From Arcicella rigui (GTDB taxonomy: Bacteria; Bacteroidota; Bacteroidia; Cytophagales; Spirosomataceae), in contig NZ_JAYFUM010000017.1 of the NCBI RefSeq assembly GCF_034929435.1, positions 92,437-156,436 on the forward strand: a stretch of 64,000 nucleotides of DNA. The letters run 5' to 3'. The notes under the pieces were generated by a model. It saw nothing but the letters and a program-made list of their open reading frames with translations. It was not told the origin of the DNA and did not search any database. Shown piece by piece: positions 9,271-16,891 of the stretch. The position numbers and the translations under genes are program-made. Numbering within the stretch: the first letter of the stretch is position 1; each line of letters starts with the position of its first letter.

Positions 9271-9501
9271 TTAAATATCTTGTTCCCATTCACTACGCAT
9301 TTGTTTAACATTATCATGAATTTTTTGAGCAGATTCGTCTGAAAGTTTTCCCCAAAAATCAGCCATCGTAACTTTTCTGGGCAATTCTTCTACGATTTCT
9401 TCAATAGCGTACATAAGTACTTCTATTTTCTTCCCTACATATTCTTGTGGTACAGATAAAAGAATATCTCTTTGTTCTGGAGTAATACTTGTTCTTAACA
9501 T
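9271..9501 (-). CDS. Small antitoxin-like protein, no partner toxin nearby
   Basis: 76 residues from ATG 9501. An upstream GTG at 9534 would add 11 residues, but that codon lies inside a hairpin that ends the cysN transcript, so the internal ATG is preferred. The C-terminus (MADFWGKLSDESAQKIHDNVKQ, read in two halves, then SEWEQDI) has the pattern of short Bacteroidota antitoxins that usually precede a PIN-domain toxin. Here about 200 bases with only a terminator follow, so no toxin partner is adjacent. Antitoxin assignment is inferred from resemblance of the C-terminal pattern only. Confidence 0.6.
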   Translation of the reverse strand: MLRTSITPEQRDILLSVPQEYVGKKIEVLMYAIEEIVEELPRKVTMADFWGKLSDESAQKIHDNVKQMRSEWEQDI

Positions 9502-9528
9502 CTCACAAAAGGATTTATCGTAAACAAT

Positions 9529-9560
9529 AATCACTCTTCCAAACCATTGAAAGAGTGATT
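9529..9560 (-). terminator. Hairpin after cysN
   Basis: AATCACTCTT (9529-9538) and AAGAGTGATT (9551-9560) pair over 10 bases with a 12-base loop. Lies 26 bases beyond the cysN stop; only a weak T-rich tail, so termination may be partial. Confidence 0.55.
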
Positions 9561-9585
9561 TATAAACAAATGTAATATGTTATTC

Positions 9586-10830
9586 CTACAAAACAAAACC
9601 AACACCAACGGTTGAGTTTGTTTGGTCGTCCACTAAAATAAAGGCACCATTTGCAGGGTTATATTCGTATTTATCTGCAAAAATTGGCTTCGCAGTTTTT
9701 AATACGATTTCTCCAATTTCGTTCAATTTCAATTCAGAAACTGCATCTACAATTGTGTCTTGATTCACTACGTCAATCTTATTATTCAAAGCAACTACTT
9801 TTGCTTTTGAATCATTAATGCCGTGTTGAAGAATATATGTTTTGCCTGAAATCAATGGTTTTGAATCCATCCAACAAATCCTTGCAGTGATTTCTTTCAA
9901 TGGTTCAAGTGTTGAAGTTGACTTCACCAACATATTACCACGAGAAACATCAACGTCAGTTTCTAAAGTAATTACTACTGATTCTTTTGCTCCTGCTTTT
10001 GCTAATTGCGTACCGAATTTTTCAATCGTAGCAATTTTGGAGTTTTGTCCTGTTGGTAAAACTGTAATTTCATCTCCCACCGAGAAAGAACCACTGGCAA
10101 TTTTACCTGCATAACCTCTGTAATCGTGGAATTCTTCTGTTTTTGGACGAACTACAAACTGTACAGGGAAACGTGCTGGCTTTTTGATTTCGTCGAAATT
10201 AGTTTCTTCTAATTCTTCCAATAAAGGCAAGCCCTCAAACCAAGGCATTTTATCTGACTTCGTCGAAAGGTTTTGTCCGTACAAAGAAGACATTGGGATG
10301 AACGTAATTTCTTGTCCTTCAAAAGCTACTTTATCTGCTAATTTCTGAATATCAGCTTTGATAGCATTGAAACGTTCTTCCGAATAAGCCACTAAGTCCA
10401 TTTTGTTTACACATACAATTACTTTCGGAATACGAAGCATTGATGAAATGAAGAAGTGACGGAAGGTTTGTTCCAACACACCATTACGAGCATCTACTAA
10501 AATCATCGACACCTTTGCGTTAGAAGCACCCGTAACCATGTTACGAGTATATTCAAAGTGACCGGGCGTATCTGCGATGATGTATTTACGTTTTGGTGTC
10601 GAGAAATAAATATTGGCAACGTCGATAGTGATACCCTGTTCACGTTCGGCGATAAGTCCATCCGTTAATAAAGAAAGGTCTAAAAAGTCTAAACCTTTAC
10701 GTTTTGAAGCTGCCTCAAGTGCTTCAATTTTATCACGAGTAATTGATTGAGTTTCGTATAAAAGTCGTCCGATGAGGGTACTTTTCCCATCATCCACCGA
10801 ACCTGCTGTTGCTATTCTTAAAATATCCAT
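9586..10830 (-). CDS. cysN: Sulfate adenylyltransferase subunit 1 (GTPase)
   Basis: 414 residues, EF-Tu-like GTPase. G1 motif GSVDDGKST at residues 10-18, G3 DTPGHFEYTRNM, G4 NKMD, then two beta-barrel domains. With CysD it makes ATP sulfurylase, which forms adenosine 5'-phosphosulfate (APS) from sulfate and ATP driven by GTP hydrolysis. The length is that of CysN alone, so there is no fused CysC APS kinase. It is the last gene of the cysH-cysD-cysN set but is separated from cysD by a four-helix-bundle gene and two repeat islands. Confidence 0.97.
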   Translation of the reverse strand: MDILRIATAGSVDDGKSTLIGRLLYETQSITRDKIEALEAASKRKGLDFLDLSLLTDGLIAEREQGITIDVANIYFSTPKRKYIIADTPGHFEYTRNMVTGASNAKVSMILVDARNGVLEQTFRHFFISSMLRIPKVIVCVNKMDLVAYSEERFNAIKADIQKLADKVAFEGQEITFIPMSSLYGQNLSTKSDKMPWFEGLPLLEELEETNFDEIKKPARFPVQFVVRPKTEEFHDYRGYAGKIASGSFSVGDEITVLPTGQNSKIATIEKFGTQLAKAGAKESVVITLETDVDVSRGNMLVKSTSTLEPLKEITARICWMDSKPLISGKTYILQHGINDSKAKVVALNNKIDVVNQDTIVDAVSELKLNEIGEIVLKTAKPIFADKYEYNPANGAFILVDDQTNSTVGVGFVL

Positions 10831-10831
10831 C

Positions 10832-10872
10832 TACTGAGTGAGGAGTTTTGAGTGCGGAGTGAGGAGTAAAAT
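10832..10872. repeat. Heptamer-periodic repeat island
   Basis: Consecutive 7-mers of NNNNGAG form (TACTGAG, TGAGGAG, TTTTGAG and variants), starting two bases before the cysN ATG on the opposite strand. Same family as 11267-11397 and 63833-63882. Confidence 0.8.
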
Positions 10873-10906
10873 TTTCATCAATATTGATGCTCTTCTACCT
10901 CTCACT

Positions 10907-11266
10907 TTATTTCTTATTATTTTCTTTTGCCGTTTTACTTGACGAGATAAAAATAGCGGTCAATTCGTCCGCCTCTTTCATAAGGTCTTTTAATAACTCT
11001 TCTTTCACAATTCCAGATTCTACTAATAATTCCATCCAAAATAATGATTCATTAGTTTCCTCAACAACAATTGCAATCTTTGCTATAAAATCAGCGGGTG
11101 ATTTTGCTCTACAAGATGCTCTGTAATTTGCTCCTACCGATGTTCCACAATGAAGTAATTGTTTTCCAATTACTTGTGCAGTTGGTTTATTAGGTAAACT
11201 TTCAACAAGCTTGATAATTCTCAAAGCGAACGATTTTGTTCTATTTTTAAGATTATCATATCCCAT
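10907..11266 (-). CDS. Four-helix-bundle protein (23S rRNA intervening-sequence/S23 family)
   Basis: 119 residues, almost wholly helical, with the family pattern: RTKSFALRIIKLVESLP at the N-terminus, GKQLLHCGTSVGANYRA in the centre, then EETNESLFWMELL. The family was first seen inside 23S rRNA intervening sequences and has avd-type relatives that form pentameric helical bundles; its role in free-standing genes is unclear. It sits inside the sulfate operon, flanked on both sides by heptamer-periodic repeats, as if inserted as a cassette. It is in the same direction as cysD and cysN, so co-transcription remains possible. Confidence 0.9.
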   Translation of the reverse strand: MGYDNLKNRTKSFALRIIKLVESLPNKPTAQVIGKQLLHCGTSVGANYRASCRAKSPADFIAKIAIVVEETNESLFWMELLVESGIVKEELLKDLMKEADELTAIFISSSKTAKENNKK

Positions 11267-11397
11267 TTTGAGTGAAGAGTTTTGAGTGCTGAATGCTGAG
11301 TTTATTTAAGTGTTGAATGTCGAGTTTTGAGTGAGGAGTTGTTTTGTAAATCAGTATTTATTTTACTCATTACTCAAAACTCACAACTCATCACTTA
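11267..11397. repeat. Heptamer-periodic inverted-repeat island
   Basis: A left arm of 7-mers (TTTTGAG, TGAAGAG, TGCTGAG, TGTCGAG and others) from 11266 to about 11338 faces a right arm of complementary 7-mers (TACTCAT, AACTCAC, AACTCAT) from 11363 to 11397. The right arm runs into the cysD stop codon (11395-11397). Confidence 0.85.
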
Positions 11398-12336
11398 GAA
11401 ATATCCTTGTTGCTTACGTTTTTCCATAGCTGCTTCCGAGCGTTTGTCGTCGATTCTGGCACCACGTTCTGAGATTTCTGCGGAAAGAATTTCGCCGATA
11501 ATATCGTCTAATTCTGTTGCTTCAGAAGCTACGGCAGCGGTACAAGTCATATCTCCAACTGTACGGAAACGTACTGTGGCTTCAAATGGAATTTCGTCGG
11601 CATCTTTATTCAAGTATTCAGAATCTGCCCACAACATACCATCACGTTGGATTACTTGGCGTTTGTGTGAATAATAAATCGAAGGAATTGCCATTTCTTC
11701 TTCTTTGATATAATTCCAAACGTCTAATTCTGTCCAGTTTGAAATTGGGAATACTCTTACGTTTTCGCCAATTGCAATACGACCATTCAACATATCAAAT
11801 AATTCTGGACGTTGGCGTTTTGCATCCCACTGACCAAAATCATCACGCACTGAGAAAATACGTTCTTTTGCACGAGCTTTCTCTTCATCACGTCTTGCTC
11901 CACCGATACAAGCATCGAATTTGAATTCTTCGATAGCATCTAATAAAGTAACGGTTTGTAAAGCATTACGAGAAGCATATTTTCCAGATTCTTCTTTTAC
12001 TTTTCCTTGGTTGATAGAATCTTGTACATAGCGTACAATTAGTTCTGCACCTGTTTCTTTGGCTAACCAATCACGAAATTCAATGGTTTCAGGGAAGTTG
12101 TGTCCTGTATCAACGTGGAGTAATGGGAAAGGGATTTTTCCGGGGTAAAAAGCTTTTTGGGCTAAACGCACCAAAGTAATTGAATCTTTCCCACCAGAAA
12201 ACAACAATGCGGGTTTCTCGAACTGAGCAACCACCTCACGCATAATATAGATTGCTTCGTCTTCTAACTCACGAGGGAAAAAACCGAATTTCGGAACAGA
12301 AACTTCAGAACTCGGATTTTTTAAATTATCAACCAT
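11395..12336 (-). CDS. cysD: Sulfate adenylyltransferase subunit 2
   Basis: 313 residues of the PAPS-reductase/ATP-sulfurylase N-type ATP pyrophosphatase fold. PP-loop LLFSGGKDSI lies near residues 43-52, LHVDTGHNFPE follows, and the basic motif GGARRDEEKARAKE is characteristic of CysD. It adenylates sulfate to APS in complex with CysN. Start at ATG 12336 gives an extension of about 10 residues over the usual 302, a normal variation. Middle gene of the sulfate cluster; its stop codon abuts a heptamer repeat. Confidence 0.96.
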   Translation of the reverse strand: MVDNLKNPSSEVSVPKFGFFPRELEDEAIYIMREVVAQFEKPALLFSGGKDSITLVRLAQKAFYPGKIPFPLLHVDTGHNFPETIEFRDWLAKETGAELIVRYVQDSINQGKVKEESGKYASRNALQTVTLLDAIEEFKFDACIGGARRDEEKARAKERIFSVRDDFGQWDAKRQRPELFDMLNGRIAIGENVRVFPISNWTELDVWNYIKEEEMAIPSIYYSHKRQVIQRDGMLWADSEYLNKDADEIPFEATVRFRTVGDMTCTAAVASEATELDDIIGEILSAEISERGARIDDKRSEAAMEKRKQQGYF

Positions 12337-12360
12337 ATTTCTAAATATTTATTAACTCTT

Positions 12361-12657
12361 TGATTATTAGCTGTGAGCTTTGAGCTTTAAGCTATGAGAT
12401 TTTTACTTTTACTGTAAAGAATATCTTTATTCTGTGAGATATGAATTAAAACTACAATGACAGATGACTCAAAATTATTTGTGTACGAAAGTTTTAAAGC
12501 AATTTCTGATTTGGGATTTCTGATTTCGGAAATTGGATAAAATACTTCCTAAAATGCGTTTTGTTGAGCAGAAATCCGACATCTGAAATCCGAAAGAAAT
12601 AGTTTTTATAATCCTTCGTACAGCCTTAACTCATAATTCATAATTCAAAACTCATCA
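12361..12657. repeat. Nested heptamer-periodic inverted repeats filling the cysH-cysD gap
   Basis: The 320-bp gap between cysH and cysD has no gene. Outer 7-mers (GCTGTGA, GCTTTGA, GCTATGA at 12370-12400) face complementary ones (TAACTCA, TAATTCA, AAACTCA at 12627-12655). Inside lies a second set with a different unit (TTTCTGA, TTTGGGA, TTTCGGA at 12502-12536 against GAAATCC-type units at 12570-12597), bracketed by TGTACGAA (12483-12490) and TTCGTACA (12615-12622). Confidence 0.8.
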
Positions 12658-13347
12658 CTAACTATGTAGTCCACATTCTTTTTGTGAAGCTTCCCACCAC
12701 CAACGACCAGCACGTGGATGTTCGCCTTCTTGAATAGCTCTGGTACATGGGGCACAACCGATAGAAATAAAACCTTTTCTGTGTAAAGGACTGTCGGGTA
12801 CTCTGTTTTCTTTGATATAAGCCAATACTTCTTCGTAAGTCCAGTGAATCAATGGATTGAATTTAATCACATTGTTGTTGGCATCCCATTCTACAATTTC
12901 CATGTCCGAACGGTTTTCAGATTGTTCAGCACGCAAACCAGTAATCCAGATTTCAGCACCAGCCAAAGCTCTTTTCAAAGGTTCAATCTTACGAATTCCA
13001 CAACATTCTTTACGGTTTTCCACAGAAAAGTAAAAACTGTTAAAACCTTTTTCTTTCACTAAAGCTTCTACTTTAGCTGTATTCGGGAAGTAGGTTTCAA
13101 ATTCTTTTCCGTACTTGTTTTTGGTAGTATCCATCAACTCGTAAGTTTCTTGAAACAAACGACCAGTATCAAGTGTAAAGACTTTAATATTAAGATTATT
13201 CTTAAAAATGGCATCCGTGATAACTTGGTCTTCCTGACCAAAAGATGAAGAAAAAACTACATTCCCGTAGTTTTCAGCCATATAACTAAGCCCTTCTTTA
13301 AGTGAAAGACCTTCTAAGGCTTGTTTTAATTGACTTAAATCTGACAT
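12658..13347 (-). CDS. cysH: Adenylyl-sulfate (APS) reductase, iron-sulfur type CysH
   Basis: 229 residues from ATG 13347; a TTG two codons upstream was rejected as start. The PP-loop region FSSSFGQEDQV is near the N-terminus. Cysteine pairs ECCGIRKIEP and GCAPCTR are those that bind a [4Fe-4S] cluster in APS reductases, and the C-terminal ECGLH carries the catalytic cysteine. It should therefore reduce APS directly to sulfite with thioredoxin, which fits the lack of an APS-kinase gene here. First gene of cysH-cysD-cysN, behind a structured leader. Confidence 0.95.
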   Translation of the reverse strand: MSDLSQLKQALEGLSLKEGLSYMAENYGNVVFSSSFGQEDQVITDAIFKNNLNIKVFTLDTGRLFQETYELMDTTKNKYGKEFETYFPNTAKVEALVKEKGFNSFYFSVENRKECCGIRKIEPLKRALAGAEIWITGLRAEQSENRSDMEIVEWDANNNVIKFNPLIHWTYEEVLAYIKENRVPDSPLHRKGFISIGCAPCTRAIQEGEHPRAGRWWWEASQKECGLHS

Positions 13348-13493
13348 AAGCAATCCTGAATTTTATCCTTTGCGGATTCTGGTAAAATTTCATCTTTAAC
13401 AATTACACACGATAAACAGTTTGTCTTTCGTACAAGTTTATCATTCACCAACACGTTTTAACTGGTAGCTAAGTAATTAGGACTACAAAGTTA
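13348..13493 (-). promoter_or_regulatory. Probable promoter and structured 5' leader of the cys genes
   Basis: Read on the minus strand, TAACTTTG at 13493-13486 matches the Bacteroidota -7 box TAnnTTTG; no convincing -33 box is seen. About 125 bases of leader follow. It can form a hairpin with GATAAAC/GTTTATC and inner TTGT/ACAA (13442-13411), and a second one near the start codon with AATTTT/AAAATT and inner ATCC/GGAT (about 13390-13360). No known riboswitch class was recognised. Confidence 0.45.
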
Positions 13494-13646
13494 GGCAAAG
13501 TCTATTAAAAAAATCATATTAAGTCTATTAATTGAGTAGATTGTAATTAAAATATTTTTTTTACTAAAAAGGATTTGTTCTTATAATTCTATTATCTTTA
13601 AATCAATCCGTTTTTGTTTATAAGCATACCTAAATCATAAAATAGT

Positions 13647-14342
13647 ATGAATCAGGGACTTGTATCCTATTTTGAGAAGACTGAAAGCCACAGTCGTGTG
13701 TCGGGAATGAAATTGAAGGATTTAAAGAGCCTTGTTCGACAAGGTGAGAGTATTCAACTTGAGTTTAAGCTGAAAGCAAATCACCCAGAGAAAATCGTTC
13801 GTGAAATTGTAGCTTTTGCCAATACCAAAGGCGGTATTTTGTTAATCGGTGTGGGCGACGATAAAAGTATTCCCGGATTGAAATTTGCCGATGAAGAAGA
13901 ATATATGTTGGTAAGGGCTATTGAAAGAAACTGTTTTCCGCCCATTCTTTATGAAATTGAAAGAATTAACATTACTGACGAAAGAGAAGTATTGATTTTT
14001 TCGATTCCGATGAGCTTGGAAAAACCACATTATGTAAAGCTTGATAACGACGATAATCCAAAAGCTTACGTAAGAGTTGCCGACCGTTCGGTACAGGCAA
14101 GTAAAGAAATGAAACAAATTTTGAGGCGAGAGAACGAAGAAGGAATCCAATTTAGGTTTGGAGAAAAAGAAAAAGTATTACTGACATATCTTGCTGAAAA
14201 CAAGAAAATTACACTTCCAGAATTTGCAAAAGTTGCCAATATTCCACTGTGGTTAGCTTCACGTACACTTGTTTTGTTGGTATTGGCGAATGTACTGAAA
14301 ATTCAGCCCAACGAACTGACTGATTATTATATTCAAGCATAG
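13647..14342 (+). CDS. AlbA_2 (Schlafen-type) domain protein
   Basis: 231 residues. The central part has the AlbA_2/divergent-AAA-associated signature: ESIQLEFKLKA, then IVREIVAFANTKGGILLIGVGDD and a segment ending in YVRVADRSVQAS. A C-terminal winged-helix-like region (about 165-225) follows. Such proteins bind DNA or RNA and are often regulators or parts of stress and defence loci, but function is not established. Its TAG stop abuts the TAA stop of the next, convergent gene without any gap. Confidence 0.82.
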   Translation: MNQGLVSYFEKTESHSRVSGMKLKDLKSLVRQGESIQLEFKLKANHPEKIVREIVAFANTKGGILLIGVGDDKSIPGLKFADEEEYMLVRAIERNCFPPILYEIERINITDEREVLIFSIPMSLEKPHYVKLDNDDNPKAYVRVADRSVQASKEMKQILRRENEEGIQFRFGEKEKVLLTYLAENKKITLPEFAKVANIPLWLASRTLVLLVLANVLKIQPNELTDYYIQA

Positions 14343-15002
14343 TTATTCCTTTTTCTCATAATAAGGAATTTCAGCAGGTACTTCGATTACAGGCGGTTTC
14401 CAACCGATTTTCTTGCCAAATTTAAAAGTAAGTCCAGCACTTAATCCGATTATACTCGAAAATCCATCTTTTCCATAGATGATACCCGTTTGTTTCAACT
14501 TCACAAACAGTCCCATTCTATCGGCATTATCTTGAAAATGTATCCCCACAGTTGGCGAAAATCCCCAATTTATACTATTTCCAGAAGGCATTTTTGGGGT
14601 ATAGCGAAGATAGTCTGGGTCAACTTTACTGCCATATTGGGTAAAGTACACACCCGTTTCTAAACCCACAAAAGGTTTAATAAACTTTTTATTCCACAAA
14701 TAATACTCCCCGCCAAAAGAAACAGGAATAACTCTTTTGAAGTAATAGCCATATATTATCGTGCTATAATCGAATCTTGATTTCACCGCCAAGGATACAC
14801 GCATATCGTTTATGCCAGTACTTGCCACAATTTTGAAGCGTTCAGAAACATATTGGCGAAGGCTAATATCAAAGCCCGAACCTGTATAATCGGGTTCATC
14901 GCTCGAAAAATGTTCAGTAACATAACTAAACCCAGTACCCACTTGAATCTGTGCATTAATGCAGAAAGGAAAAAAAATCAACAGCAGTAGTAGTTTTTTC
15001 AT
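14343..15002 (-). CDS. Outer-membrane beta-barrel protein, function unknown
   Basis: 219 residues. N-terminal signal peptide (hydrophobic core LLLLLIFFPF, cleavage after INA). The mature part is a run of amphipathic beta strands rich in aromatic residues and glycine (GTGFSYV, GSGFDISLRQYV, KPFVGLETGVYF, SINWGFSPTVGIHF, GLSAGLTFKFG) as in small PorT/OmpW-like barrels. A short proline-containing tail (VIEVPAEIPYYEKKE) follows the last strand. No ligand can be assigned. Confidence 0.75.
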   Translation of the reverse strand: MKKLLLLLIFFPFCINAQIQVGTGFSYVTEHFSSDEPDYTGSGFDISLRQYVSERFKIVASTGINDMRVSLAVKSRFDYSTIIYGYYFKRVIPVSFGGEYYLWNKKFIKPFVGLETGVYFTQYGSKVDPDYLRYTPKMPSGNSINWGFSPTVGIHFQDNADRMGLFVKLKQTGIIYGKDGFSSIIGLSAGLTFKFGKKIGWKPPVIEVPAEIPYYEKKE

Positions 15003-15150
15003 ATCGTTTTGGGTTATACATAACGAATATACATCTTTTTATTAAATTTAGTTGTTTGTTTGTCAGTTCTTTAGCTTAAATATTTTTGCTTTAGAAAGAC
15101 TGATGTATTAAAGAACTATAAATGAAAATTAATATGCAGTTCTTTTGAGA

Positions 15151-15192
15151 TTGGTTGACATTTTTTGCAAATTTGTAAAAAATGTCAACCAA
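15151..15192. promoter_or_regulatory. 42-bp near-perfect palindromic operator of the XRE-ImmA/PIN operon
   Basis: Arms TTGGTTGACATTTTTT (15151-15166) and AAAAAATGTCAACCAA (15177-15192) are perfectly complementary. The 10-base centre is itself palindromic (CAAATTTG, with one G/T mismatch either side), so 20 of 21 positions pair. It ends 12 bases before the start codon of the XRE gene. The outer sequence includes TTGACA. Most simply an autoregulatory operator. Confidence 0.85.
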
Positions 15193-15204
15193 TAAGCTAT
15201 AAAG

Positions 15205-16251
15205 ATGAAAGAAATCGTGTCGCAAAAAATAAAGAATGCCAGAGTGATAAACGCTCTATCTCAACAAGATTTGGCGGATATGATTGGAGTTTCAAAACAA
15301 ATGATTAGTAAATACGAAAATGGGGATTCTATTCCAGCAAGTTCGTCACTAATTAAGTTGGCTAAGTCACTGAATGTGAAAGTCGATTATTTTTTCAGTA
15401 CTAATAAAATTGAATTAGGAACAATTAATTTTAGAAAAAAGAGTAAGTTTTCAGTTAAAAAACAAAATGCTCTCAAAGAATTAATAAAGTTAAAATTAGA
15501 AAGTTATATTGAAACAGAAGAAATTCTTCAAATTGATTACTCGTTTGTAAATCCTTTAAAATCTCAACAAGTCAATAGTCTTGAAGAAGTTGAAACTGTA
15601 GTATTTGCATTGAGAAATGTGTGGCAAATAGGCTTAGACCCAATTCACAACATTATTCAATTGTTAGAAGATAATGAAATTAAAGTGCTTGAAATAGATG
15701 AAGAGGAAAACTTATTTGATGGTTTAGCGACTATTGTAAATGACAAATTTCCTGTTATTGTCATTAATAAAAACTTTAATGTAGAAAGAAAGCGGTTTAC
15801 TCTTCTTCATGAATTAGGTCATTTGTTGCTTGATTTACCAGAATGTGATGTAAAAACCATTGAAGCTTATTGTAATAGATTTGCAGCAGAGTTTTTATTT
15901 CCAATGAAATCAGTAATCAAAGAATTTGGAATAAAAAGAGATAATATCTCATTAACAGAGTTGATAGAAGTACAGAAAAAGTATGGAATCAGTATTTCAG
16001 CTATTGTTTATCGGTTAGTTGACGCAGGAGTTTTTTCAGAAGGTAGGCAGGCAGAGTTTTACAAAAAAATAAATTTTAGCCCCGACCTCAAAAGAGAAGT
16101 CTATAAAGAAAGGTTTGAAACTCCTGAAAACTCTAATCGCTTTGAACAATTAGTATATAGAGCATTATCGCAGGAATTAATAAGTTCAAGCAAAGCATCA
16201 TCATTATTGAATGTAAATATCAACGTAATCAAAGAGCGGTCATTAATCTAA
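15205..16251 (+). CDS. XRE-family regulator fused to ImmA/IrrE metallopeptidase
   Basis: 348 residues. The N-terminal 65 residues form a Cro/CI-type helix-turn-helix (LSQQDLADMIGVSKQMISKYENG). After a linker, an ImmA/IrrE (M78) zinc peptidase domain has the HExxH motif HELGH with His202, Glu203 and His206, followed by RFAAEFLFP, the usual downstream metal-ligand region. Proteins of this layout act as antitoxins or as proteases that cut repressors. The downstream PIN gene starts 13 bases later in the same operon, and the large palindrome just upstream is the likely binding site for autorepression. The pairing recalls toxin-antitoxin defence modules with an XRE-ImmA antitoxin (RosmerTA-like), but the partner here is a PIN nuclease. 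Confidence 0.9.
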   Translation: MKEIVSQKIKNARVINALSQQDLADMIGVSKQMISKYENGDSIPASSSLIKLAKSLNVKVDYFFSTNKIELGTINFRKKSKFSVKKQNALKELIKLKLESYIETEEILQIDYSFVNPLKSQQVNSLEEVETVVFALRNVWQIGLDPIHNIIQLLEDNEIKVLEIDEEENLFDGLATIVNDKFPVIVINKNFNVERKRFTLLHELGHLLLDLPECDVKTIEAYCNRFAAEFLFPMKSVIKEFGIKRDNISLTELIEVQKKYGISISAIVYRLVDAGVFSEGRQAEFYKKINFSPDLKREVYKERFETPENSNRFEQLVYRALSQELISSSKASSLLNVNINVIKERSLI

Positions 16252-16264
16252 TAATTCTACAAAA

Positions 16265-16780
16265 ATGAAGTTAATCATTAGTGATACCAATATTTTAATA
16301 GATTTGATACGCTTAGAACTTATTGATGTATTTTTTCAATTAGAAAATTTAGCTTTAAAGACTACCGACTTTGTTTTTGAAGAGCTATTTGAAGAACAGA
16401 AATTAGTCTTTTCTATATTTATAAATGATGGAAAATTTGAAATTTTAGAATCTTTTGAGGATGATTTATTACAAATAATGGATATTCAAGCTCGAACATC
16501 TGGTTTAAGTTTTGAAGACTGCTCGGTTTGGTATTTTGCAGAAAAATTGAATGGTATTCTTCTCACTGGAGACGGAAAACTTAGGCGACAATCAAGTTTA
16601 AATGGAGTAGAAGTAAAAGGTATCTTATTTGTTTTCGATATATTACTTCTTCAAAACAAAATTACTTTTGAGGATGCAATTGATAAACTAAATCAGTTAT
16701 ACCAGTTGAATACAAGACTACCGACTGTACCTAAAAATCAGCGGATTGAATTTTGGTCTAAAAGACAACACATTGATTAG
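16265..16780 (+). CDS. PIN-domain ribonuclease-like protein (candidate toxin)
   Basis: 171 residues of PIN fold. Acidic residues at the expected places: Asp7 (ISDTNILIDL), Glu40 (EELFEE), Asp85 (LSFEDCSVWYFA) and Asp103 (LLTGDGKLRR). PIN domains are metal-dependent RNases, often toxins of toxin-antitoxin pairs. It resembles the DUF3368 branch. Translated just after the XRE-ImmA gene and closed by a terminator, so the two form a self-contained module. Activity is inferred from conserved residues. Confidence 0.85.
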   Translation: MKLIISDTNILIDLIRLELIDVFFQLENLALKTTDFVFEELFEEQKLVFSIFINDGKFEILESFEDDLLQIMDIQARTSGLSFEDCSVWYFAEKLNGILLTGDGKLRRQSSLNGVEVKGILFVFDILLLQNKITFEDAIDKLNQLYQLNTRLPTVPKNQRIEFWSKRQHID

Positions 16781-16810
16781 TTTTAAATCAAAGGAAAATA
16801 ACAACACTCA

Positions 16811-16837
16811 GCCCATGCCAAAAACATGGGCTTTTTT
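16811..16837 (+). terminator. Rho-independent terminator of the XRE-ImmA/PIN operon
   Basis: GCCCATG (16811-16817) and CATGGGC (16825-16831) with loop CCAAAAA, followed by six T. A possible early uvrA start at 16826 lies within it and is rejected. Confidence 0.92.
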
Positions 16838-16891
16838 GGTAACTTTACTCTTGTATTCCGTGTTAAATTTATATCACGATTTTCAACAATT

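Noticed and set aside
10907..11266. 23S rRNA intervening sequence
   Set aside because: The protein family is the one first found there, but no rRNA sequence flanks this gene.
13411..13442. SAM or other known riboswitch before cysH
   Set aside because: Hairpins are present but conserved cores of SAM-I, SAM-II and related classes were not found; kept only as an unassigned structured leader.
16826..16891. 22-residue extension of UvrA
   Set aside because: The ATG at 16826 lies in a rho-independent terminator; start 16892 is canonical.
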